In this document: positions 8,234-15,330 of the stretch, one piece after another
Layout of the letters: every line of letters begins with the position of its first letter
How positions within the stretch are numbered: the first letter of the stretch is position 1
From: an uncultured Bacteroidales bacterium
GTDB taxonomy: Bacteria; Bacteroidota; Bacteroidia; Bacteroidales; Muribaculaceae
Assembly (NCBI GenBank): GCA_947173955.1
Contig: CAMWHE010000020.1
Span: 1 to 37,241 of the forward strand
Direction of reading: 5' to 3'
DNA length: 37,241 nucleotides
Notes under the pieces: generated by a model
The model's input: only the letters and a program-made list of their open reading frames with translations
The model's database searches: none
Told to the model about the DNA's origin: nothing
Position numbers and translations under genes: made by a program

Positions 8234-9636
8234 TGTCCACTTCGAGGTGAGCCTATTCGTTGTATAATCCCTTTTCGTTTCATTGAGGTAATTATTCGGT
8301 CAAGCGTCCTACTTGGCACATCAATTTTATTAGCAAGTTCTTTTAACGAGATTTTGTTATTATCGCCAATTATCGCCAATATCTTAAGTTCAACGTCTTT
8401 ATTAGCGCCATTTGGCGTTGATTGGCGTTGATTGGCGTTGATTGGCATTAAAAATTTCACCTCTGAATAAGTAATGTTACTTTTGATTGTAACCTCACTG
8501 CCAGTTAGTTGCTTCCACTCATTTATCTTATCAATTCCGTAACCTCCATTCTCAGATAATTTTGCAAGTTTGAAGAAACGCAAAATATTTGGATTTCGAG
8601 GTTGGGAAACTAAAGACAATCCAACCATCTTCAAATCAACAGGGAAACTGCCGGGGTTCTGCAACTCTATGCTATTATCATATACTCTAACCGTCGAGTG
8701 TATTTCGCTAAAGTAATCTGCATGAGCAAGGAAATTAACAAGAGCCTCACGTACACAATACATTTGCGATTCATCATCCGGCGCAAAACCGTTTGGCAGC
8801 GGAGAATATGGATTATCCAATCGCGTACGCAAACGATATGAGATAGCCTTGAAATAATCCCATATATTTTCTTGTTCTTGCATCCGGTAAGTATATCGAG
8901 TATGCGCTTCCTTAATGCTGGCACCAGGAATCTCAATATAATCTATGATGAAGTCATGGTTAAATTCAAGAATCTTCTCCAATTTACCAAACATCAGCAA
9001 TCCGCCGATAGTGAGCATCCCATTAACGACAATACCGGTCTTTATACAAAAGTCCTCATCATTTAAGGTATTGTATTTCAGACTGGAATTGTACATCTTG
9101 ACATAATTTCTGTAGTCCTGAAACGAAGATTGGTTTATATCGGCAAACGAAGAACCAATTACAACCTCGTTTGATTTCTTTCCGTATGACTGATCCCGAA
9201 ACAGGGCATTTACCTCAAACTGAGTGGCGTGTTGGTCAGTGCTTCCAAGACGAATATAGGTTTCGGCAGGTGTGCCAATATACACAGGCTTATATTCCGA
9301 CATAGGAATATAGAAAGCCACAACAATCTTTCCGTCAACATCAAACCGCTGTGGCTGAGATGCAATACGTTGATTAAACTTTTGACCTCCACGCAAAGTA
9401 TTGGTGAAATCGGTTTCAAGTTTCTCTACATTATTAACTCCTTGAATCTCATAATAAGTGCCGGATTGTTTACGACGTTCTTTTACGCCAAAAACAATCC
9501 AACCTCCATGCGTATTGGAAAAAGAGCTTACGCTTTCCCATACGTTTTTGGGCAATTTGTCAAGAGCCTCCTTTATTTCAAAGTCGGTCCATTCGGTTTG
9601 TTTCAGCCGTTCAAAGAGTTCTGCTTTCGTCATCAT
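8212..9636 (-). CDS. AlbA_2/Schlafen-type regulator with ATPase and winged-helix domains
   Basis: A 474-residue protein. Domains in order: an AlbA_2 (divergent AAA/Schlafen-AlbA) domain, residues about 8-130 (DFEIKEALDKLPKNVWESVSAF-like helix, then NTHGGWIVFGV); a HATPase_c_4-type C-terminal half with EALVNFLAHADY, ELQNPGSFP and ENGGYGIDKI (about 270-375); and a winged helix-turn-helix (about 405-474, ISLKELANKIDVPSRTLDRII). Such proteins are usually annotated as transcriptional regulators or, in some contexts, defence-associated; the role here is unknown. ATG 9636 is chosen: it lies only 5 bp after a -7 box, whereas the longer frame to 9693 would begin upstream of that box. Between the ATPase and wHTH parts the gene contains tandem 10-bp repeats (see findings). 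More AT-rich than its neighbours, suggesting transfer. Confidence 0.85.
   Translation of the reverse strand: MMTKAELFERLKQTEWTDFEIKEALDKLPKNVWESVSSFSNTHGGWIVFGVKERRKQSGTYYEIQGVNNVEKLETDFTNTLRGGQKFNQRIASQPQRFDVDGKIVVAFYIPMSEYKPVYIGTPAETYIRLGSTDQHATQFEVNALFRDQSYGKKSNEVVIGSSFADINQSSFQDYRNYVKMYNSSLKYNTLNDEDFCIKTGIVVNGMLTIGGLLMFGKLEKILEFNHDFIIDYIEIPGASIKEAHTRYTYRMQEQENIWDYFKAISYRLRTRLDNPYSPLPNGFAPDDESQMYCVREALVNFLAHADYFSEIHSTVRVYDNSIELQNPGSFPVDLKMVGLSLVSQPRNPNILRFFKLAKLSENGGYGIDKINEWKQLTGSEVTIKSNITYSEVKFLMPINANQRQSTPNGANKDVELKILAIIGDNNKISLKELANKIDVPSRTLDRIITSMKRKGIIQRIGSPRSGHWEIIAK
8361..8380. repeat. Two tandem copies of a 10-bp unit in the wHTH-coding part
   Basis: TATCGCCAAT is repeated twice head to tail. 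It lies in codons for LAIIGDNN at the start of the winged helix. It shares CGCCAAT, in inverse orientation, with the decamers at 8412-8446. Confidence 0.9.
8412..8446. repeat. Three tandem copies of a 10-bp unit in the linker-coding part
   Basis: TTGGCGTTGA occurs at 8412, 8422 and 8432, followed by a partial copy TTGGC at 8442. It encodes the INANQRQSTPNGAN linker before the winged helix. Ten is not a multiple of three, so losing or gaining one copy would shift the frame. Confidence 0.95.
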
Positions 9637-9641
9637 GACTG

Positions 9642-9649
9642 CAAATCTA
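9642..9649 (-). promoter_or_regulatory. -7 box of the AlbA_2-type gene
   Basis: TAGATTTG (minus strand) matches TAnnTTTG. Only 5 bp separate it from the ATG at 9636, so the transcript may be leaderless. Confidence 0.55.
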
Positions 9650-9710
9650 CGAAAAAATTTTCGAATTTTCTTGTCTTTTCCCCTCCTATACATAAAAGTA
9701 ATGCCGTGGT

Positions 9711-9740
9711 GTATATCGCTTTAGCACTTTGCCGATATAC
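9711..9740. promoter_or_regulatory. Inverted repeat upstream of the AlbA_2-type gene
   Basis: GTATATCG and CGATATAC form perfect 8-bp arms 14 bp apart, 62 bp upstream of the -7 box and between that gene and the SRP RNA. It could be an operator for the gene's own winged helix; this is inference. Confidence 0.4.
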
Positions 9741-9788
9741 CGACAACAAACATTTTCATCTCTGACTGCGAGAATCACGTAGGGGCAC

Positions 9789-9892
9789 AAAAAAAGGTAA
9801 GCGATCTGCATCGCACCGCTACAACCTTCCTACCGTTGCTTCGATCAAGACCTGGCGGAGTTGGGAAGGGAGCAGTCGTACAGGACTTACCC
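9789..9892 (-). ncRNA. ffs: Signal recognition particle RNA, small bacterial type
   Basis: On the minus strand this folds into one long hairpin. The closing helix GGUAAG/CUUACC pairs 9891-9886 with 9801-9796. Further in are ACUGCU/AGCGGU, CCUUCC/GGAAGG and CCG/CGG. The tip carries the SRP domain IV pattern CCAGGUC...GAAGCA (9856-9835), with CAGG opposite AGCA as the symmetric loop. The apical loop is a six-base UUGAUC rather than GGAA. The molecule ends in seven U's (9795-9789), as expected of an intrinsic terminator, and has a TAACTTTG box just upstream. It binds Ffh for cotranslational targeting. Confidence 0.8.
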
Positions 9893-9896
9893 GCCA

Positions 9897-9904
9897 CAAA
9901 GTTA
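9897..9904 (-). promoter_or_regulatory. -7 box of the SRP RNA
   Basis: TAACTTTG on the minus strand, with TTG at 9928-9926 or 9925-9923 as -33 (spacing 21 or 18 bp). It places the transcript start at the base of the SRP hairpin. Confidence 0.7.
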
Positions 9905-9946
9905 CGAATTTTTTTGTTATTGCAACAACCTGACGGGATTTTTTTG

Positions 9947-9954
9947 TAATTTTG
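9947..9954 (+). promoter_or_regulatory. -7 box of the cytidylate-kinase-like operon
   Basis: TAATTTTG, 18 bp before ATG 9973, with TTG at 9920-9922 somewhat far upstream (24 bp). Divergent from the SRP RNA promoter. Confidence 0.6.
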
Positions 9955-9972
9955 TGTCTCATCCTCATTATT

Positions 9973-10605
9973 ATGAATAACAACTGCAACGCACGCATCA
10001 CGATAGGACGCCAGTTCGGCAGTGGTGGACGCCAGATAGGCCGCGCTATCGCTGACGCTCTCGGCATCGACTTTTACGATAAAAATCTGATGACCGAGGC
10101 CGCCCGTCATGCCGGCATCAATCCCGACCTCTTCGAGCGGAAGGACGAGAAGGCGCCCTCTTTTTTCAGCGGACTTCTCTCCTATAATATGGGCTATTCG
10201 GCCTATAATCTGCTCGGATCCTCGTCGTCAATCACTGACGACGCTCTCTATCGCGCCCAGACGGAGGTCATACGCTCGCTCGCCGAGAAGGGTCCGTGTG
10301 TCATCGTAGGCCGGAGCGCCGACTACGCCCTGCGCGACCGCGACGATGTCATCAACATCTTCATCCATGCTCCCCTCGAAGAGAGGATCAGGCGCATCAT
10401 GGAGCGTGGCGACGCGTCGACCCGCGAGCAGGCCCGGCAGATAGCGGAGAGGAGTAACAAGCTCCGCGCCTCCTACTACAATTTCTATACCGACAAGCGC
10501 TGGGGAAAGGCTGAAAGCTATGACCTGACTTTCGACTCATCGCTGTTGTCGACCGAAGATATCGTCGAGCTCGTCAAAAAATACGTCGAGCTCCGAAACA
10601 AGTAA
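9973..10605 (+). CDS. Cytidylate-kinase-like family protein
   Basis: A 210-residue P-loop protein of the cytidylate kinase-like (Cytidylate_kin2) family. Seen: N-terminal ITIGRQFGSGGRQIGRAIADALG, a P-loop variant; the FYDKNLMTEAAR segment; CVIVGRSADYALRD; and a lid-like run RIRRIMERGDASTREQARQI. Family members are thought to phosphorylate nucleotides, but the substrate is often unproved; true Cmk is a different subfamily. ATG 9973 is chosen because the longer frame from 9952 starts inside the -7 box. It is first in a plus-strand run with the DivIC-like, membrane-protein and lgt genes. Confidence 0.85.
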   Translation: MNNNCNARITIGRQFGSGGRQIGRAIADALGIDFYDKNLMTEAARHAGINPDLFERKDEKAPSFFSGLLSYNMGYSAYNLLGSSSSITDDALYRAQTEVIRSLAEKGPCVIVGRSADYALRDRDDVINIFIHAPLEERIRRIMERGDASTREQARQIAERSNKLRASYYNFYTDKRWGKAESYDLTFDSSLLSTEDIVELVKKYVELRNK

Positions 10606-10628
10606 TCCCCCTCACTCCGCACGACGCT

Positions 10629-10928
10629 ATGAAGGCCGAAGAAATGCTCTTGTGGATACGCCGCTACATCTCCGTGTGGCTGGTGCTGATCGTGGCGTTC
10701 ATAATCTACATCTATTTCTATTCGACGGACACGTCGCTGGGCGCCCGCTCGCGCCTCCATCATCAGATCGACTCCCTCAAGACCGAGATAGCCCGCTACA
10801 GCGATTCCGTAGTCTATTATCAGAATCTCAACGCGGCTCTGCGCACCGATCCGGCGACGATGGAGCGCGTCATCCGCGAGCACTATCACATGAAGCGCCC
10901 GCATGAGGATGTCTATATATTCGAATGA
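10629..10928 (+). CDS. FtsB/DivIC-type septum formation protein
   Basis: A 99-residue bitopic membrane protein: short cytoplasmic N-terminus, one transmembrane helix (about residues 16-34, VWLVLIVAFIIYIYFY), then a periplasmic coiled coil (LHHQIDSLKTEIARYSDSVVYYQNLNAAL) and a C-terminal motif ATMERVIREHYHMKRPHEDVYIF. This layout and the final ERVIRExYxMxxPxEdVY signature are typical of DivIC/FtsB, which link FtsL and FtsQ in the divisome. It lies 23 bp after the cytidylate-kinase-like gene. Family call strong; partner not shown here. Confidence 0.88.
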   Translation: MKAEEMLLWIRRYISVWLVLIVAFIIYIYFYSTDTSLGARSRLHHQIDSLKTEIARYSDSVVYYQNLNAALRTDPATMERVIREHYHMKRPHEDVYIFE

Positions 10929-10950
10929 TCACAATCTACTTTCAACAAGA

Positions 10951-11385
10951 ATGGCACAGAACAACAATAACAACAAGACCAAGGCGATGACCCGCGATGA
11001 ACTTTTCGGACGCGACCCCTCGACGGCCATGATCATACTCTACACTGTCGGACTGCTCTGTATCGGTGTGGCCACGCTCATCCCGATCCTTCACGGCAGC
11101 TTTGCTTTCGAATGGTTCAGATATCTATATGCCGCCGGAGCTGTCATGGTGGTCGTCGGGCGACTGTTCTCACCCTACACCGGCAAGCACACCCGCATGA
11201 AGCGTCTGCGCCGCATGGAGTCGTGGAGCAGCATAATCTTCTGTGTGGCCGCCTTCTTCCTCTTCTACGACAAGGGCAACAACCGCGACTGGCTCGCCTT
11301 CACGATGGCCGGAGCGGCCGTGCAGATCATAGCCACCATCCTCATGACACGCGTGGCGTCCAAAGAACTTAAGAAAAAAGACTGA
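10951..11385 (+). CDS. Small multi-pass membrane protein, unknown function
   Basis: A 144-residue protein from ATG 10951 (MAQNNNNNKTK). After a polar Asn-rich N-terminus come about four hydrophobic segments: IILYTVGLLCIGVATLIPIL, FRYLYAAGAVMVVVGRLF, IIFCVAAFFLFY and FTMAGAAVQIIATILM. The C-terminus is Lys-rich. No catalytic motif is seen. The frame is open back to 10903 inside the DivIC-like gene, but the Asn-rich start is the plausible one. It stands 1 bp before lgt and 22 bp after the DivIC-like gene, so it is almost certainly cotranscribed with both, which hints at an envelope role. Confidence 0.75.
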   Translation: MAQNNNNNKTKAMTRDELFGRDPSTAMIILYTVGLLCIGVATLIPILHGSFAFEWFRYLYAAGAVMVVVGRLFSPYTGKHTRMKRLRRMESWSSIIFCVAAFFLFYDKGNNRDWLAFTMAGAAVQIIATILMTRVASKELKKKD

Positions 11386-11386
11386 T

Positions 11387-12289
11387 ATGATTGACTTCAT
11401 CACCTGGCACGCCGATCCGGAGCTGCTATCCACATCATTCGTCAACATACGCTGGTACGGACTCATGTTCGCCATCGGCTTCCTCATCGGCTACCGCATC
11501 GAAGAGCGCATCTTCCGCCACGAAGGGGCTCCGGAGCGCTGGCTCGGCACTCTCCTGCTCTGGGTCATAGCCGGCACTGTCATCGGCGCGCGCCTCGGCC
11601 ACTGTATCTTCTACGAATGGGATGTCTACAGCCAGGATCCCGTCCGCATACTCTACATCTGGGAGGGAGGTCTGGCAAGCCACGGCGGTACTATCGGTGT
11701 GATAATCGGCGTGCTATGCTTCTCGCGTTTCACCGCCCGCCGTCCGTCGCTCTGGGCGTTCGACCGCCTCGTCATCCCCATAGCACTCGTCGGCGCCCTC
11801 ATTCGTCTGGGCAACCTGATGAATCATGAGATCTACGGCCACCCGACCGACCTGCCGTGGGGATTCCGGTTCATCACCAACATCCAGGCATGGATGCACG
11901 GAGCCGATCCCGTCTACTCCCTCCCGAGCCATCCGACACAGATCTACGAGGCTCTATGGTATCTCGCCCTGTTCGGCCTGCTGATGTGGATGTACTGGCG
12001 CCGCAACGAGGAGGAGCGCCCCGGCCTTATCTTCGGCACATTCCTGACCCTGCTCTTCTCCGGACGATTCGTGATCGAATATCTGAAGAACAATCAGGTC
12101 GAATTCGAACACAATCTGCAGGACCTCATCGGCATGAACATGGGACAGCTGCTGAGCGTACCGTTCATCCTCCTCGGAGTGTTCTTCATCATACGCGCCA
12201 TGCGCCGGCCCAGAATCACCATTCAGTTCCCTGACGCGTTCCCCGATGAAAAAAAGGACTCCCGGGCAGCCAAAAACACAAAAAAATAG
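11387..12289 (+). CDS. lgt: Prolipoprotein diacylglyceryl transferase
   Basis: The first enzyme of bacterial lipoprotein maturation: it moves diacylglycerol from phosphatidylglycerol to the lipobox cysteine in the inner membrane. It has 300 residues with several membrane helices. Seen: essential His99 in GGLASHGG, the Lgt signature around residues 137-151 (GALIRLGNLMNHEIYG, with Arg140, Gly142 and Asn143), SHPTQIYEALW, and SGRFVIEYLK. The Lys-rich tail after residue 280 is unremarkable. The gene directly downstream, with its own promoter, encodes a lipoprotein that would be an Lgt substrate. Confidence 0.97.
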   Translation: MIDFITWHADPELLSTSFVNIRWYGLMFAIGFLIGYRIEERIFRHEGAPERWLGTLLLWVIAGTVIGARLGHCIFYEWDVYSQDPVRILYIWEGGLASHGGTIGVIIGVLCFSRFTARRPSLWAFDRLVIPIALVGALIRLGNLMNHEIYGHPTDLPWGFRFITNIQAWMHGADPVYSLPSHPTQIYEALWYLALFGLLMWMYWRRNEEERPGLIFGTFLTLLFSGRFVIEYLKNNQVEFEHNLQDLIGMNMGQLLSVPFILLGVFFIIRAMRRPRITIQFPDAFPDEKKDSRAAKNTKK

Positions 12290-12291
12290 CC

Positions 12292-12299
12292 TACCTTTG
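12292..12299 (+). promoter_or_regulatory. -7 box of the TPR lipoprotein gene
   Basis: TACCTTTG lies 2 bp after the lgt stop and 55 bp before the ATG at 12355. Confidence 0.65.
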
Positions 12300-12354
12300 C
12301 CCCGACATCCATTAGCCTGAATACAACTAATCAACAACATAAACAAAACATCAC

Positions 12355-14043
12355 ATGAACAGCAAATCCTTCCTTGCACTTACCGTCCTCGGCGCTCTCG
12401 CCCTGACCGGCTGCAGCAAGAAAATGAATCCGTTTGCGTCAGACTATTTCAGCGTCAATCCCGATCCGCTGGAAGTCGTAGGCGAGCGCGTACCCGCTAC
12501 CGTGACAGCGCGCGTACCCGCAAAATTCTTCAAAAAGAATGCGACCGTCACCGTCACCCCCTATCTGACCTACGAAGGCGGCGAGGCCGCATCGCAGTCC
12601 TACACATTCCAGGGCGAGAAAGTGCGCGGCAACGCCCCCGTAGTCAACTACGAACGCGGTGCCACACTGACTATCCCCGTAGCGTTCAACTATGTTCCCC
12701 AGATGATGTCAAGCCAGCTCTACCTCGCATTCAACGTCACCCAGGGCGGTAAAAAATATGTCCTCCCCCGTGTCAAGGTAGCCGATGGCGTCGTAGCCAC
12801 CGCAGCCCTCGCCACAGCCCAGGGCGTCACACCCGCTATCGGTGCCGACAAATTCCAGCGCATCATCAATGAGAAGTATGCCGCCGACATCCTCTTCCTC
12901 ATCAATCAGGCCAACATCCGCCCCGGACAGCTGACAAGCGCCCAGATGGAAGAGCTTAACCGCGAGCTCGCGGCAGCCAACGCCGACGCACGCCGCCAGA
13001 TCGAAGAAATCAACATCGAATCATACGCATCGCCCGACGGCACACTCGAATTCAACACCAAGCTCGCCCAGCAGCGCGAAAACAACACCCGCAGCTATGT
13101 CGACGACAAGCTCCGCAAGGATCGCATCACTGACTTCGGCGCTCTGACAGCCAACTTCACTCCCGAAGACTGGGAAGGCCTCAAGAAACTCGTTGCCGCC
13201 AGCAACATTCAGGACAAAGAGCTCATCCTCAGCGTCCTCTCGATGTATAAAGATCCCGAGCAGCGCGAACGCGAGATCCGCAATCTCTCAGCCATCTTCG
13301 ATGAGCTCGCCGAGACCATCCTCCCCCAGCTCCGCTACTCACGCATCACAGCCTCAATCAACGTAATCGGCAAGACCGACGCCGAGATCGAAGCCGCCTA
13401 CGCCCAGAACCCCTCATCGCTCTCGATCGACGAGCTCCTCTACTGCGCGACGCTGACCGACGACAATGACCGCAAGATGGCCATCTACGCTGATGCCGCC
13501 AAGATCTATCCCAACGACTACCGCACATTCAATGACCTCGGCCTCACACAGTATATCGCTGGCGACTACAAGGCAGCCAAAGCCAACTTCCAGCAGGCGG
13601 CCCGCATCAACCCCCAGGCCGGTGAGCCCCAGATGAACCTCGCGCTCATCGCAATGATCGACAAAGACTATCGCAACGCCAACCAGTATCTCGGCTCAGC
13701 CGCCGGCGTCGATGAACTCGGCGACGCCCTCGGCACCTACTACATCCTGACCGGCGACAATGCAGCCGCCGTCAAGGCATTCGGCAACGCCAAGACCAAC
13801 AACGCAGCCCTCTCGCAGATACTCACCCGCGACTACAGCCGCGCCAAGTCTACCCTCGGCGCCATCTCCGAGCCCGACGCCACGACCTACTATCTGATGG
13901 CCGTCCTGGGTGCACGCACCAACAACGACAACATGGTCAGCACCAACCTGCGCCAGGCAGCCCGCCTCGACCGCGAAGTAGCCCGCCGCGCACTCAACGA
14001 CCTTGAATTCGCCAACTACAACATCAGTTCGATCCTCAACTGA
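12355..14043 (+). CDS. Lipoprotein with OmpA-like and TPR regions
   Basis: A 562-residue lipoprotein: signal peptide with lipobox LALTGC (Cys20). The first 170 residues are beta-rich. Then follows a region resembling an OmpA C-terminal peptidoglycan-binding domain: INIESYASPDGTLEFN...LAQQRENNTRSYV at about 218-250. A C-terminal TPR region starts near residue 380 (YPNDYRTFNDLGLTQYIAGDYKAAKANFQQAARINP and following). It probably sits in the outer membrane facing the periplasm and may contact peptidoglycan; partners unknown. Strong codon bias toward C-ending codons suggests high expression. It has its own promoter and is followed by a strong terminator. Confidence 0.85.
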   Translation: MNSKSFLALTVLGALALTGCSKKMNPFASDYFSVNPDPLEVVGERVPATVTARVPAKFFKKNATVTVTPYLTYEGGEAASQSYTFQGEKVRGNAPVVNYERGATLTIPVAFNYVPQMMSSQLYLAFNVTQGGKKYVLPRVKVADGVVATAALATAQGVTPAIGADKFQRIINEKYAADILFLINQANIRPGQLTSAQMEELNRELAAANADARRQIEEINIESYASPDGTLEFNTKLAQQRENNTRSYVDDKLRKDRITDFGALTANFTPEDWEGLKKLVAASNIQDKELILSVLSMYKDPEQREREIRNLSAIFDELAETILPQLRYSRITASINVIGKTDAEIEAAYAQNPSSLSIDELLYCATLTDDNDRKMAIYADAAKIYPNDYRTFNDLGLTQYIAGDYKAAKANFQQAARINPQAGEPQMNLALIAMIDKDYRNANQYLGSAAGVDELGDALGTYYILTGDNAAAVKAFGNAKTNNAALSQILTRDYSRAKSTLGAISEPDATTYYLMAVLGARTNNDNMVSTNLRQAARLDREVARRALNDLEFANYNISSILN

Positions 14044-14065
14044 TACCGACCTGACAACCCATATC

Positions 14066-14103
14066 GCGGACGCCCCCTCTCCTGCCGGTGGGCGTCCGCT
14101 TTA
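14066..14103 (+). terminator. Intrinsic terminator after the TPR lipoprotein gene
   Basis: GCGGACGCCC (14066-14075) pairs perfectly with GGGCGTCCGC (14090-14099), followed by a short T-rich stretch. Confidence 0.7.
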
Positions 14104-14154
14104 CATTGTTACAAAAAACAACACCGAAAAATTTGCGGACGCCGATTTAATCAC

Positions 14155-14162
14155 TAACTTTG
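14155..14162 (+). promoter_or_regulatory. -7 box of tRNA-Gly
   Basis: TAACTTTG, 31 bp before the tRNA 5' end. Confidence 0.65.
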
Positions 14163-14193
14163 CAACAATAAAACCAACCGATTATCACATTCT

Positions 14194-14266
14194 GCGACAG
14201 TAGCTCAGTTGGTAGAGCATCAGCTTCCCAAGCTGAGGGTCGCGGGTTCGAGCCCCGTTTGTCGCT
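14194..14266 (+). tRNA. tRNA-Gly (anticodon CCC)
   Basis: A 73-nt cloverleaf. The acceptor arm GCGACAG pairs with TTGTCGC, the anticodon stem TCAGC pairs with GCTGA around loop TTCCCAA (anticodon CCC), and the T arm contains GGTTCGAGCCCC. CCA is not encoded. Confidence 0.96.
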
Positions 14267-14272
14267 CAGATC

Positions 14273-14309
14273 ATCAGGCAGTCAGTCCCTACCGGCACGG
14301 CTGCCTGAT
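14273..14309 (+). terminator. Hairpin downstream of tRNA-Gly
   Basis: ATCAGGCAG (14273-14281) pairs with CTGCCTGAT (14301-14309). There is no T-run, so it is a processing or termination hairpin at best. Confidence 0.45.
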
Positions 14310-14344
14310 CGGTTATATCCATCCGGCAATTTTGACGGGCAGAA

Positions 14345-14887
14345 TCAGAGGCCCGGGCACATGGGGATGCGGACGGTGAGGGGGCGGCGATGCTTCGGCG
14401 TGCGGAAGTAGTTGGAGGCCACGTCGATCAGCGGGCGGAGATAGGCCTGAACTGACGCCGCTACCTCGCTGAAGCAGACCGACAGATGCTGTCCGAGCGT
14501 ATTCCCATTCTGGGCGGTCAGTATGCGCATGATGTTGTCAATCGTCTCTGTAAAGTGCTGCTTGATCCAGAGCAGACGGCGCACATTGTTGTCGTTCAGC
14601 GGCATATACACGGCCGCCGCGGTCTGTTCCTGCTTTGGCTGTTTAGCAGGGGCGGCCTTGCGCTTCTCGGCGCGACGGCGGGCGGCTTCGGCGCGGGTCT
14701 TCAGCTTCTTTACAAGGCTCTGAATCAGCGGATGAGCGTCAGTGTAGGCTGAGAGGTCGATAGAGTCAGGAGCGGCAGCGGCATTTTGTACGGCGGTCAG
14801 GATGGCCTGGCGGAGTACGGGGTCGGAGATTTCAATAATCTGTGAAAATTCGTCGATGGTGAGTGTGATAGTCTTTGATTTATTCAT
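14345..14887 (-). CDS. Hypothetical protein, unrecognised
   Basis: A 180-residue protein from ATG 14887 (MNKSKTITLTIDEFSQIIEI). The N-terminal 50 residues look like a small helical domain. A highly basic Lys/Arg/Ala-rich helix follows (KKLKTRAEAARRRAEKRKAAPAKQPK, about 61-86), then a mostly helical C-terminal half (MPLNDNNVRRLLWIKQHFTETIDNIMRIL). There is no signal peptide or membrane helix. The basic middle could bind nucleic acid, which is inference only. A weak CATCTTTG (one mismatch from TAnnTTTG) lies 32 bp upstream. It is an isolated gene, convergent with tRNA-Gly. Confidence 0.65.
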   Translation of the reverse strand: MNKSKTITLTIDEFSQIIEISDPVLRQAILTAVQNAAAAPDSIDLSAYTDAHPLIQSLVKKLKTRAEAARRRAEKRKAAPAKQPKQEQTAAAVYMPLNDNNVRRLLWIKQHFTETIDNIMRILTAQNGNTLGQHLSVCFSEVAASVQAYLRPLIDVASNYFRTPKHRRPLTVRIPMCPGL

Positions 14888-15049
14888 AGTAAATTGTGTG
14901 TTATTGTGTTTTCCATCGCAAAGATGCACACAAAACCGCCCCGGCCGGATGCACATTATACACTTTTGAGTGAAAAAATCTCATTTATCGGGAGGTGGTG
15001 GGGAATGTGAAGCCACTCCGCGGCTTTTCTGTGTATGTGGAGGCGCTTT

Positions 15050-15071
15050 CCGCGGGTTCAGGAACCCGCGG
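15050..15071. repeat. Perfect inverted repeat, GC-rich
   Basis: CCGCGGGTTC and GAACCCGCGG separated by AG. It is not followed by a T-run, and the neighbouring genes (14345 and 15331, both minus strand) do not need a terminator here. Confidence 0.8.
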
Positions 15072-15082
15072 TTACCGAAGTT

Positions 15083-15099
15083 CAGCCCGTCCCGGGCTG
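15083..15099. repeat. Second GC-rich inverted repeat
   Basis: CAGCCCG and CGGGCTG around TCC, 11 bp beyond the first palindrome. Together they resemble a REP-like double hairpin. Confidence 0.7.
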
Positions 15100-15330
15100 G
15101 CAATGAGTCAGATATGCCCAAAGGTCACCTGCTTCTGCGGGTGATTTGAGGTGATAAGCCGAAACCTCAGGAATACATCCATAATAGAATTCCGTAGGCG
15201 CATGAGCGTGTGCGGGCATGACTAATATGCTTTAATTGGCGTCCTAACAGACGCCACTACCTGAAAAATAAAATACTTAATCAACATAAGCCAGAATGCC
15301 AGTGCACGCTTATCCGGCGCCTTTAAGTTT

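Larger units (their letters stand above)
14888..15330. other. Non-coding stretch with inverted repeats
   Basis: About 440 bp without a convincing gene. It holds two strong palindromes (15050-15071 and 15083-15099). The rest looks like decayed sequence; a few short frames have no family features. Confidence 0.5.

Noticed and set aside
9795-9892. SRP RNA on the plus strand
   Set aside because: The plus strand contains GGAAGGGAGCAG, which resembles the SRP consensus, but it cannot pair as domain IV. The minus strand gives the right symmetric loop, promoter and U-tract.
9775-10110. 111-residue minus-strand ORF over the SRP RNA and kinase start
   Set aside because: The region folds as SRP RNA with its own promoter and U-tract; the frame also crosses the divergent kinase promoter.
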